Below, in pieces: positions 11,465 to 22,366 of a stretch of 64,000 nucleotides of DNA (positions are counted from its first letter, which is position 1; the number at the start of each line of letters is the position of its first letter). The translations under genes and the position numbers were made by a program. The DNA comes from Podaxis mareebaensis. Its lineage: Eukaryota; Basidiomycota; Agaricomycetes; Agaricales; Agaricaceae. The notes below the pieces were generated by a model that worked only from the letters and a program-made list of their open reading frames with translations, ran no database searches and was not told the origin of the DNA. Where the stretch lies: assembly GCA_018524725.1 (NCBI GenBank), contig JAEUWP010000058.1:1-64000 (forward strand), read 5' to 3'.

Positions 11465-13481
11465 AGTACACAGCAAATATGTTCACAATGGGGGTTACAA
11501 TGGTGAATGAGATGACCTATCGGAAGCTGATATAGTTATATCTGAGTAGGTATATCTTTCACGGGACAAGGGTATGATAATCAACTTGGATCCCGAGATC
11601 ACCTTCTAAATTGCATGGATGCTCATAATGAATGATGAACGTTCCAACCTTGATACCTCACCATTTTTAACCCTGACTCTCGACCTCCTCTTGATCCATT
11701 CTGGTCGATTATGGCTTATAGGACACTGATTACCATGGCAGTTTGGTCACTTATAAGGACGCAGATGGGTGAACAAATGAGCGGAAAGTGAAGAAGCTTG
11801 TATTATTAACGGTGCGCCCACTGAGGCGGATGGCAGATGTTCTAGCACTGCGGTTCAGTGGAGTATTGACCATCAGATTGCTAGTGATGATAGCATAAAT
11901 ATACACTGTTTCGCCGACTTTCACCAGAATGGTGGGGTGTATCACTGCTTTGGTTGATGCTGAGGGTGGGTGGAGTTAACTGTCAGTGAGGACCCAAGGC
12001 CACGAATGAGGGAAGATAAGTCCAACACATCTGATGGCAAGTTGCTGAGCTTTTTTCCATGCTCGTGCATTCCCGATCATCATCCAACTTATCTGCTGAC
12101 CTGAGGCCAAGACCAAGCAAGGAAAGTAGGGATGGAAGCAAGCTGGAACGCCACAGTAGCTGACACTATTGTGTGACCAATCACTAAGGCCAAAAATTCC
12201 GCTCTAAGCCACAGTAGCAAATCGCCTATTGCGTTGGTGGTCACTTAAGCGTTGACCCCGGTCATCTGTATGGAGGGTTTATACAGATCCTGCAGGAGAA
12301 GAGACTTCATGTGTAAGGAGCACCGGGGGCGGCTTTGGCGGAACTTGTTCGGCTGTACAGGAGCGCACCGTGCTTATATCTTCATATTAGAGCGTATTCG
12401 CAAGCCGCAGTTGCAGGGAGATTCTGGGCGTGGAGCAGCTCAGTCTCAATTCAGTTCTCACCGAAGGTTCAACGAAAGCGGGGCTGCGAATACGCTCTAC
12501 TGTATTGCCTCCTCTCCCTTGAACTTGGATCAACTGGAGTTGCTAGTCGATCAGGGTCTGGTCCATAGTGGCACTAGGGTCCTCCAATCTCCGATTAACA
12601 GAGACCGCAACCGAGTCGGTGAAAGATAGCTGATACAAGGGATTTTCTTCTGGGGGCAACCTGCAGCTCATGTGTCAGTAAATATTCATCTTAGTATTCC
12701 GTTCCTTTCTCCGATGATGTGTAATCCGGAGAGCCTCTGGCAGGTCACGGATTATTTGCCATCACGGCGAGGTGGCATCGGCAACTTGAACAACTGAAAG
12801 CGCGCTGCGCCCATTTAAAACCGTCCCCTGCACGACGGACTTTGTTCGCTATGTAGAACAGATCTACAATCAATCGTGCCTTGGAAGCCTGAAGGCGTGG
12901 GCTATTTTCATTAGCTCTGGCTTGCGGAGTCGGCAAACGTGTCCAGGATCAGACTCTTACTCAGCACTGATATGCTCCTTTTGTTATAGAGCTAAGCACG
13001 CATTGCCGGGGTTCGGGAAGGACTCGGTTATGTGCACATGAATTTGTTGGTATCGTAACTGCGAAGTGGTCCACGCAGCAATCGCGAAAAAACATAAGAT
13101 ACCACCACTTTGGGGTCCGCGAGTTTTAAGAAGCAAGATGTGACAATGCCGGCATCATATATACTAATGAGACTCTAACTAAAGGAGCGGCGCTGGCTCA
13201 TCTTGCGCATGTTCCCAAGTTTCTAGACGACTAACAGTTATCCCCAACAAGATTCGCATGCAACGTCGCCTCTCATCAAACACCTGACGTCGCCAACCTC
13301 AGAATGTCCCACGAGAAGCACAACTGAACCCGAAATACCCATCTCTCTCCGAAGCTGATGAGGCCCACTTTGATAAACAGCGTCAACGCGTGGAGTTGAT
13401 TGATATATCAACATGGCCTGAATTTGAGCGTTAGTTGACTGCGTACTGCCATTTTTTCTCTCGTCGAGGACAGGTTGCACG
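11465..13481. promoter_or_regulatory. 2-kb intergenic region before P450 copy 2
   Basis: No gene is supported over about 2 kb. Open frames at 11751-11945, 12252-12629 and 12745-12936 have no recognisable domain and no linked exons. It separates the divergent DUF6533 copy B and P450 copy 2 and so must hold both promoters, but I cannot point to specific sites. Confidence 0.35.
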
Positions 13482-15886
13482 ATGGCGATACTGGAAGCCG
13501 TCCTCACCTCCACGCCGAAGGTCTTCTGTGACCATTATATCTTCCTCTCCATCTTCTCCATCATACGTAAAGTCGTCCATCTTCTCCTTGTCTTCTTACT
13601 CACCGACTCCGACCTTAGTGTATTTCTTCTACAGGACCATCATATATCCTGCCTATCTTTCACCCCTACGTCACATACCTGGACCACCTATCCTCCCTTC
13701 CCCACCGTCTTCCTCAGTATTCTCATTCATCCTCTCTAAAATCCTCGGTCCATTTACAGGCCAATTCCCGGCAATAATCAATGGCGAAGCTGGCATTCCC
13801 CAACGCGAATGGCTCAAAACGTATGCAGGTGGTAAAGGCATTTTGAGAGTTGTTGGACCCGTTGGTATTGAGCGGGTTATGTTTTTGAATCCGGAGGCCT
13901 GTGACAAGATCTTGGTAAGAGAGTGCGTCGACTATCCAAGGGTTCGTTTCTCCCTGTTGTTCAGATGTGTCTCGGGATTTACTGGGTTTTTGGACCGTAG
14001 CCAAAGTTTATGAAGGATGTGATGCGCATCGTTTCGGGGTATGGTCTATTGACAGTTGAAAAGGACGAGCACAGACATATGAGGAAGATGATGAATCCAG
14101 CCTTTTCGCTGTCGAATTTGGTTTCGCGTGAGTCTGTACTGGCCTGCGACCTTTCTTTTATTGGTCTAACCTGGGTGCCTATATCCTACGCAGAATTGGA
14201 CCAGTACCACGACGCCATCGAGAGGTGAACTTAAAGCATCAATTCTGCAGGGCTATTACATATTGACCCTCATTCATGGCAGCTTGATCAAGATTTTCAA
14301 CGACTTAATATCCTCTGAAAAGGAAGGAAAGATCCTCCCAGTATACGAATGGTGTACGTCCCACTCCTCTCCCACACTCTCTCATTCACTGACGTGATGG
14401 AAACAACAGTGTCGAAAGCGACTCTCGACATAATCTGCAACACTGCCCTCTCTTACAATGCCGACAGTCTGCATAGCCAACACAGCGAGCTCGCAGACGC
14501 CTATGAACGGATGATTGATCTCCAGAATGGGGAAAACGTCTCATGGCTGATCGCGCTCGTCTGTATCCCTGGATTTTCGGCGTTCATGGAAAGTAAGTGG
14601 GCATGGAGGGCTCGAAAATTGATTGAAAAAATACCCAAATTCGGTGTGTTAAATCTCCCATTTCTGCTAAGGTTGGATTGAATATTAAAATGTTTACCGC
14701 ACAGGTCTGTTGGCGGTGTTGATTGACTCGATGTACCGGATTCGAGCAGTTTCGAGAAAGTTATTGACGGAGAAAATGCGTGAGAGTCATGCAACGGATG
14801 AGAGGGAGAAGAAGAAGGATATTATGAGTTTGCTTGTAAGGGTGAGGAAGGAGAGCTTGGAGAACGAGCCGGGAGCGTGGAGTATGGACGATGAGGGTAT
14901 GGTGGACCAAGTTGTACGTTTTTCTTTATTCACGTTGCACTTAGGATTGTTGATTAACCATTGATGCTTCATGCCTAGTTGACGTTCCTTGGCGCTGGTC
15001 ATGAGACGACGGCCTCTGGACTTGCTTGGGTACGTCTTGAGTAATTTCTTGCTCAGTTGCTTCCTTGGCACAGGATCACTAATGATTTAAATGTACAGAC
15101 ATTGTACCTCCTCGCAGCGAACAAGGAAGTGCAGGATAAACTTCGCGAGGAAGTTACCCCCGTTCTAGCCGCAAATCCAAGGCCCGAATATAGGACGTTA
15201 AAGGAACTGCAATGGTTGGATTGTGTCGTGTATGTTACGCTCCCCACCTTCCGTCGACGATCTGCTGAAGACACGGATGCAGAATGGAGAGCCTCCGTAT
15301 ACTCCCACCCGTTCCCATGACATTCCGGCAAGCGGCAAAAACGGACTATGTTGACGGCGTACTCATACCGGCGGGTACAATCCTCTACATCCCAGTACGT
15401 CCTTTATTCAGCACCAAGAAAACTCATTCCTTGACGTCGAGAGTGTAGATCCGCGTTGTTAACACATGGAAATCGATCTGGGGCCCGGATGCTGAAGAGT
15501 TCCACCCTGAACGATGGTTGAATCTGCCGAAGAGTTATCACTCGCATTACTCGCTCCTCTCTTTCTTTGCTGGTCAGCACGCGTGTATCGGGAAGACGAT
15601 GGCGATTATGGAGATGAGGACTGTCCTTGCGTGAGTTCTCTTTTTTTTTTAGCATACTGCGTTGATGTTACGTTGAACATTGGATGACGTTGACAGATCC
15701 TTGATTGCGAATTTCGAGTTTGATTTGGCATATGAGGGACAGCTTCCGCAACCGACCGCCGCGATTACTATGAGTGGGTTCATGGTTTTGAGTTTGTGAC
15801 TGGTTGCATGTGTCCTGATGTGTTGTGTAGAACCGAAGGACAATATGCCACTGAGGGTTCGGCGTGTACAACGCCAGAGTGTATGA
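13482..15886 (+). CDS. cytochrome P450 copy 2 (intact, 13 exons)
   Basis: A haem-thiolate monooxygenase of a basidiomycete P450 family. I read exons 13482-13566, 13619-13941, 14001-14127, 14194-14224, 14283-14353, 14410-14643, 14705-14913, 14979-15029, 15099-15229, 15283-15394, 15449-15630, 15697-15773 and 15831-15886, which total 563 codons (562 residues) with phases that fit. An N-terminal membrane anchor (residues about 10-45, FLSIFSIILYFFY) is followed by the Pro-rich HIPGPPILP hinge. The I-helix oxygen-binding motif is AGHETT, the K-helix ExxR is ESLR, the PERW motif is present, and the haem-ligand loop is FFAGQHACIG with the axial Cys. His replaces the usual Arg two residues before the Cys, as in many members of this family. 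The ER membrane is the likely location. The substrate cannot be inferred. It is the only intact copy of the pair and lies tail-to-tail with the relic DUF6533 copy C. Confidence 0.9.
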
Positions 15887-16019
15887 TTTGTATTTTCTTG
15901 ATTGATGCAGTATCTCCAGAAAGTGTGTTATTTTCAAAGTTTGCAAGCATAATGGTACCTTTTCTATACCCGAGTGTTATCAGGCATAGCTATTTCTATG
16001 CTCCGATGATCGGAGTCTG

Positions 16020-16450
16020 AGAGATAACAAGTCTCGGGTATTGAAGTATTACAGCTACCAGCGCGAGGATATAGACAGTGACTAAAGGAACTCGATCCGG
16101 TCTCAGCTAAAGCGGAGAACGGCGTGACATCGAGTAAGCAACATCTTGACAGCAAAAAGACGGGCAAAATTCTTACGATTCCCTTTTCTCTCAGATCAAT
16201 CGGCTTGTTATGCCAACGCTTGTTAAACGTTATAACATAATCAACGCTGCCCACGTGAAAATTGCCCCGGACTTCAGAAGCTTCAAGCTTCAGGCCTTGC
16301 TACCCGCCGTGATGAGAATACTAGGGAGTCGGCCAGGTGTCCTTGGGGTAAAGAATCTGGGCTAGAACGTAGAAGAATGCAGCCGGAATATACCACGGCG
16401 AGTTTCAATTATTTCCTCCAAAGATATGAACTTGCCAATCATCTCCTGTC
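16020..16450 (-). pseudogene. DUF6533 relic, copy C (3' end only)
   Basis: Only the last part of a DUF6533 gene remains. The segment 16101-16195 matches the 3' ends of copies A and B, including the block with AGTAAGCAACATCTTGAC, and upstream on the minus strand a CATCACGGCG donor-like site and a GTGGGCAG acceptor-like site match the last intron of copy B. In the frame aligned to copy B (LTSxxxxSRxxI) stops interrupt the protein. No N-terminal exons are visible further right, so this is a truncated copy left by the segmental duplication. Confidence 0.5.
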
Positions 16451-17105
16451 AGTGCGGTACAAAGGCATAGTTGAATGGAGTGAATGGGAATAGTTTGAAA
16501 GGACCACACGGAAGTCCGATACTTATCGGAACGTTTAATTGTCCAATTGTTTGTATGTTGATATTTATTTGCGGTGATTCGGTAAGTACAAATGGAGTAT
16601 TTAGTCCTTGACCCTGAAGGCCTGAAGGTGAAAACAGCCTATGTGATGACACACGCTGGACTTGCAAGCTAGCAAGCCAGTTGTTTTATTGAGGCGCTAT
16701 TAAAACCCTCTGCGATACTTGGAACATGAATCAATATACGGTAACAAGCAAACAGCTGGTCACTAGTCAAGTGTGTACCACTCGTGGTGATCCATAAGTA
16801 GCGCCGGAGACGGCTTCTAAATCGGTGGGAAGCCGCACGCCGAATGGAAGCGCAGTCACTCTCTCCCTCCTCTTCAACGACCTTAAGACCGGGAGTACAC
16901 CATCAGCAGAAAAGAGAATCATGCAGTTGCTAGTTGGTCAGAATGCGGAGTGAGCTCTCAGGTTTCCCGTCCCAGCTCGGTGAAAGGTCACTAACGTAAA
17001 GAATTTGCTGTGGAAGCGAGTCGGAAGTGATACACGTCAGTAAGTACTCAAGCGAGTGTTTTGTGCGTCTCTTTTTTTCTGATGTGGCTTTCGTTGGATG
17101 TGTAG
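16451..17105. promoter_or_regulatory. upstream region of the 17-kb gene
   Basis: No gene supported. A possible intron with a GTAAGTAC donor near 17041 and a GTGTAG acceptor ending at 17105 lies at the right end, so the 5' exon of the next gene is probably within this interval. Confidence 0.35.
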
Positions 17106-18190
17106 TTCATCGGGAACCTCGGGTCACGACGTACGTGGCTCCACGAAGAGAACCTGCGGTGTCGGCAGGTCGCACTGATAACCTGAATGCCTTTGCTTCT
17201 GAGGCGTTGTCCACACCGTCTCAACGTGAGAACTCCGTGGACCTTGACGAGCGCCCCAATTCTCTCATCGTCGACTACGATGATCCATTTGCTGATCCGC
17301 CCGTACGTGACCGTAGAGACGATATTATGCCTGGACTGGAGGAGACGCCTCACGGAATCCCCCCGAGGGACTTGGATACATTCATGTCCCCACCACTCGG
17401 AGCCAGACCATCAACCCCGAACCCCCTCACCGGTAGCCACGAATATGACTTCCCTCCTATTACTGCCAGTCTCACCACACAAGAGTCCAACGCATTATTC
17501 CAACCCACATTCGAGGAAATGGAGGAGGACATCACTGACACTCCGGCACAACAAACTCTACTCCTCCCAGACGCATCCTATCCAGAATATATCCACGATA
17601 TGCTGGCTTATACTTCAGATTTGCCTCCCGCGAGGGTCACCTTTTATCCCCTGTGGAACTGTGTGCTTGAGTACTGGTTCCCTTCCACACAAGGATTCAA
17701 GGTTGTACAAGACTGGGACCCAAAAACGTCTTTCCAGGCTCATCGTATTATTTCACCACAACAGCAAGAAAGTGGTCTAGAGAATGAAGGATTGCCACCT
17801 ACACCGAAAGTGTCCTTCGCGGTGTTCGACGCAACATCTCCGACAGAACCTTTCCTGTTTGTGCATATACATAATGCATTGCCGGTGAACGATTTTACAA
17901 GGAGGCAGGCGAGAGTGACTATGGAAGAGACGTTTGAAACGTTGAGGGCTTGTTCGTTTTGTGCTGGATACAAGGCGCTTTGTGTGGTGAGTGCTGTGGG
18001 TGCGCGGTGGGGAATGGTTGTAAGAGAGCCTGGGTGGTTGGAGGATGAGGGAGGGAATGGAGGGAATGGGGACTGTATTGGGGAGTGGGAGGAGGACGTT
18101 GTCGGTCCGGATTCGTATAGAGTCATGGGGTATTGTTTCGAAGAGATGAAGAGGGATGTTTCTAGGAGGAGGGGGGATTGGATGCGCTGA
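17106..18190 (+). CDS. uncharacterised basidiomycete protein
   Basis: A long open frame of about 361 codons after a likely 5' intron. I do not recognise the protein. The first two thirds (about residues 1-170) are polar, acidic and rich in Pro, Ser and Thr, and look disordered. The C-terminal third is more ordered: a YPLWNCVLEYWFP segment, then FAVFDATSP and FLFVHIHNALP, followed by a conserved-looking region with ALCVVSAVGARWGMVV and acidic and Gly-rich stretches. The arrangement (a beta strand ending in D, then VxIx, then a helix, then a strand before a WG/YG motif) is reminiscent of PD-(D/E)XK-like fungal proteins, but the catalytic E-x-K is not there (VHIH instead), so I do not assign nuclease activity. 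The ATG is not resolved, since the presumed 5' exon has a stop in the matching frame. Confidence 0.55.
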
Positions 18191-18368
18191 CACTATGAAA
18201 ACTTGATGAGGTCGGTGACGTTAGTATGAATCTTCTTGGTATTAGACACTTTTGTATTTCTCTGAGCGTATATTAGTGTACTTTTCAGTGTCTTTGTTCC
18301 GAATGATCTGAGGCTAGACGGCTTTAAGACGGAGAGAGACCCTGAGTCCAATGGGCCCAAGCAAATGG

Positions 18369-18377
18369 CTTCTTAAA
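18369..18377. repeat. 9-bp target site duplication, left
   Basis: CTTCTTAAA, repeated directly at 19412-19420 on the other side of the 1,034-bp element. Confidence 0.8.
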
Positions 18378-19411
18378 GGGTATGGACAATTTTCGTCACA
18401 ACACTTCGGAAGCGAACAAGGAACCGCCGTGATACGTCACTGATAGCACGGGCAGACCGGAAGCGCTCAGGCCAGGGTCCGATGCACGGATGACTCTCCG
18501 GCCGTTCGCTCGGACGCCGTTCACAAAAATGGATTGGTATTATTCTAGATAAACGACGTTAGAGGAGCAAAGGTTGATAAACTCTGGGGAAGTGTTAGAA
18601 TAGGTAGTCATGTAACTAGTAATAAAATTGCTCCATGTCAACAGGGTACGCATAAGATGTTGGAGTGTCTACATATACATCTTCAATAATAGCAACTGCA
18701 CTGAAATTGTCAATCGGAACCATGCGTGCATGTACACCAAATAAATCCGTAATGCTCAAAAAGATGTTCCCAAGGCAGCAATATTTCAGCTATTGTCATA
18801 TATTCCGTCCGGCTTGTGATGGGCTGAGCAATGGGATTTGCATCGTTGCAAGGTGCAGACCATTTCCTTTGACCTTATAAACTGTGAAAATACACTACAG
18901 CATCATTTGATAAATATTGTTGGGCCCTCTCGATGAAAATCCTGAATCATGCGATGAACACCATGGAATGCCCTTGAACAATCCTGCAATATACCTTCTA
19001 CGTAATATAGAATCAGGTACCCAGCTTATTGAAGGAGGTCTGGCGATTGGGACCTCCGCTACCTCACCGGTTGCGCTCTAAGGAGTGGGATTTTCGTAGC
19101 TTACAGAGAATGTATTGAACGTGGAGTTGCAGTACTTCATTTCCAGATGTACATACTTACAGATAATAAGTAAGAACGAACTTGAGTGAAAGCACTCTAT
19201 ACCTCATTAAAGTCCACGCCCGACACCTAACTAATACATATTGCAACATGTCATGTATGGCCGAATGATGCTGCCGGAGAGTACCAGCGGCAGCAGGCCG
19301 TCAGCGTTCCGTGTGAGGTAAGCGACAACGGACAAGTACTCCGTTATCACAGGTTATCACGGCGGTGATTTGTTCGCTTCCGAAGTGTTGTGACGAAAAT
19401 TGTCCATACCC
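18378..19411. mobile_element. non-autonomous Mutator-like DNA transposon
   Basis: A 1,034-bp element bounded by inverted repeats. The left end starts GGGTATGGACAATTTTCG, and the right end, read on the minus strand, is identical for the first 42 bases and then continues through a 3-base mismatch into a further 12 matching bases (ACCGCCGTGATA), giving a terminal inverted repeat of about 57 bp. It is flanked on both sides by the same 9-bp sequence CTTCTTAAA. Long terminal inverted repeats with a 9-bp target duplication are the pattern of Mutator-like (MULE) elements. The interior encodes no transposase or other recognisable protein, so it would need a transposase supplied elsewhere. The near-perfect repeats and intact duplication suggest a fairly recent insertion. 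Confidence 0.8.
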
Positions 19412-19420
19412 CTTCTTAAA
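19412..19420. repeat. 9-bp target site duplication, right
   Basis: CTTCTTAAA, the right copy of the direct duplication flanking the Mutator-like element. Confidence 0.8.
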
Positions 19421-20633
19421 GGATGTTCTTCGATGCATTTACGAGATACACATCGAATAGAGGTTTCTTGTGTTATTTTCGGAACAAGCCTATCATGAAA
19501 CAAGTCTGGAGCCCCGATCAAACGGCTGAAGGAGATGATGAGACTAGAGCAGAGGCTGTGTATCATAGCCTGTTCCATCCGAGACTTTCATCTCGTTCGG
19601 ATAGCCATGGTCGTCGGAAATGAAAATAGTGAGTGGGGATTGAGCTCGCAACGTGCTGTGGAGTTCCAGTTATCATTGTAAATCCATCGGTGGGAGTAGA
19701 CTAGAAGTCGGAGGGGGTTCTGGAAGAATGTGTTCTGGATTCCTGGTTGGCGCCCAGGGCTTAGGATTCGCGCCTTCTGTCAGGAGGAAAATGAGACCTA
19801 CCTTGGTGGGGACATGCGTCTTGAAGGTTTGGTTGACGATTCTGGTCGACACATTTATTAATATTCATGCCTTGTTGCACCACGAGTTAAGCATCATCTT
19901 GGCATCTGGGCTTACATAGGCCAATACATCATCTCGTCGCCTCGCCCCCAACCCCTAGATCAGATAGAAGCCTGTTCGCCGCTCAACGGCACCTTCGGGT
20001 GCAAACCCCAAGCATTCGAAAACCAAGGGATTCTGGCTCAGGCGTGTCCTATATACTTACCTGAGGATAGTCCGGAAGTGTGGCTCAAGGGAATGGTTTA
20101 CCAATTAAAGAGAGGACAAGACTCGCACTCTTATGTGGCTCCAACTGGCGCTTGTTGCTAGATGGTTAAGCTCGGTGGCTAATCTTGTCAACCCCGCGCT
20201 GTCCGAATTGAAAAAGGGATGAATCGGTGACGATTCGTAACTACAGCGTCCCCCCTCCCACCACCAATTGATTTGACCCTTGGCGTTGCTTTTTCGTCGT
20301 TTTACGTGCCTGGTGGAGTGGGTGACTATTCCAATTGGTAGAGGGAGGGGACTGCCCAACTGCTTCTCTTTCTTGGCTTCCACACCGCCTTTTGTCCTTT
20401 TTTACCTCGGGGTTTCCCAATCTCTTCGTTGAAGTATCGCAAGCGAGGTTCTGAGGAGGCGGATGAAGGAGATCATTGGGTGGGAAAGAAGGGTGAGTTT
20501 TGTGGCTTTTTCTGGAAGAAGCTCCAGGGCTAAATACTGGTAAATGTTTCTCCGTTTCCCATTCACAGTTGGCTGAGTTGAGGCTTGTGCCGAGCACACT
20601 GGTGGCTTGCACAACATTGCTGGTGCGTTTGCT
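19421..20633. promoter_or_regulatory. intergenic before DUF6533 gene
   Basis: No gene supported. Short open frames on both strands (for example 20241-20612, -) have no recognisable domain. The right part should hold the promoter and possibly the first codons of the DUF6533 gene. Confidence 0.35.
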
Positions 20634-22217
20634 GATGTTTCAAACAACCACAATGTTAATAGGAGCCGTCTTTAAGTTTTACGATCATTTGTGCACACTT
20701 GACCAAGAAGTTCGCTAGATTCTGATCGACAGTGTACCGAACTTATACATGGGCTTCAGGTAGCGCACGTATGGATTCTTCCACTCAGAGGGGGCACAAT
20801 TCTCTTCATCCTGAATCGGTATCTACCCTATGTGGATACGCTAATGTCTCTCAATCGTGAGTCTCAGTCAAAGATGTTCGTCCCACACTAACGCAACTAT
20901 AGTGAATATTCTGTCTGTGCATGACCCCGAAGTGAGTTCAGGTTGCCTGCATAACGTGCCTTAGCTTATGAGATATAGAGCTGTCTCCAGCAAAATACAA
21001 TTCTGACTTGTGCGGCATCATTTTTTCATTCACGCCCTTCTTCGCTAAATCAATCGGCAGGGTTCATCGTCTCCGGAATCATTATATCTGAAAGTCAGTT
21101 TCATTCTTGGCATGTACGCTGATGCTTGAACGCAATATATTAGTAATCCTCGTTCTACGGACATATGCGCTCTGGGGAAGAAGGAGGCTCATCATGGGCA
21201 TCCTTTGTTGTAGTTGTAGTGTGAGTGCCGCCTATTACTTCGCCTCGACTACCATTGATGACAGATAATAGTTAACATTTATACCCGCGATTGTAATAAC
21301 CCACATCGAGATAAAGTCTCTGAAATGTAAGGTTTACATTCCTCTCAACGTTCTCGCAGCCCCCTTACGTCGTAGTAGATATACCCACCCCCTACCCTGA
21401 CCGACCTGGTTGTAAACTGGGATATGCTAGTCCCATCATCTTGATTGCGTATATTCTTGTTGTCATATCAGAGACCAGTACGTGGGCTTTAGCTTTCGGT
21501 TGCGCCACTCCTGACTGGGGTCTCCAGCTGTTGCAGTGCTGACAGGGATTCAAGGCTATCGTTCTCGTATGTCCGGTAATGGCAAATCCTTGTATTGATT
21601 TACCAACGAACGGTAGTTCGACACTCTAGTTCGCCCTGGGTCAAACAAATGTACAAAGATGGTATGACTCAATTATTCGAGCTCTTGCAAACGCTTATGG
21701 CTGGCCGTAGGACTCCTATTCTATCTCTATCTGTTGGGTACGCCAGGGAGGGTTTTTGGCTGTTGCATCTGCTGATACAAACGTCTAGCCATGTCTATTG
21801 CTAACGTGCTTACGCCTATTTTTGCTCCGGTGAGCGTGTCTCAAGTAGCCTTCGTTTCTACGCCCTCATCTCGTAAACAGAGGTCGCTTGCCAACTGGCT
21901 TGCAACGTAGGTCTGATTTTGGTAGTGTGCCGTTTGAGTTCTGACTTCTGTTGCCTAGCCCACAAAGAGTGCTCCATTCTGTATTGTGTAACCGAGTGCT
22001 GCTACAAATCCTTCGGCAACGATCAGGATCCCTTACTGCCCGAGTGCCTACTGCCGCGCCGGATCAAGGGAATCCGGCCCCTATGTTCACCTCATTCATG
22101 GAGAACGAAGAGGTGGACACGAACATAACAATCGTTTGTCCGTCGGACGATGGGCATGTGGCATCTTCATCTAGTCGTACTGGTAGACATATTAGATCGT
22201 TGTCGCCGTCGCAATAA
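20634..22217 (+). CDS. DUF6533-family membrane protein
   Basis: A multi-exon membrane protein of unknown function. Exons can be followed in order: MLIGAVFKFYDHLCTLDQE (the family's YDHxxTLxxE signature), then VWILPLRGGTILFILNRYLP (the W...FxxxRYLP block), NILSVHDPE, a Cys-containing loop and helix ending IVSGIIISE, then LVLRTYALWGRRRLIMGILC (the RTYALWGR hallmark), later SPWVKQMYKDG, then MSIANVLTPIFAP, and a last exon with PQRVLHSVLCNRVLLQIL and a polar tail ending at 22215-22217. Introns are about 45-60 bp with GT..AG borders. The order fits the family throughout. The start at 20634 is the nearest ATG before the first helix; an upstream start is possible. It is more diverged from copies A-C than they are from one another. 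Confidence 0.75.
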
Positions 22218-22366
22218 ACTATGTTCTAGACTAGAAGTATGTTGTGGGAAGTGCAGACGTGGGTTTTGCCACGCATGATGAGGGGTGCCTTTATATATCC
22301 ATCCGGCGGCAAATTGGAAATTCTCATACACACAAGCTTGTCGTCGAGCGAGCACCCGCTCCCACC

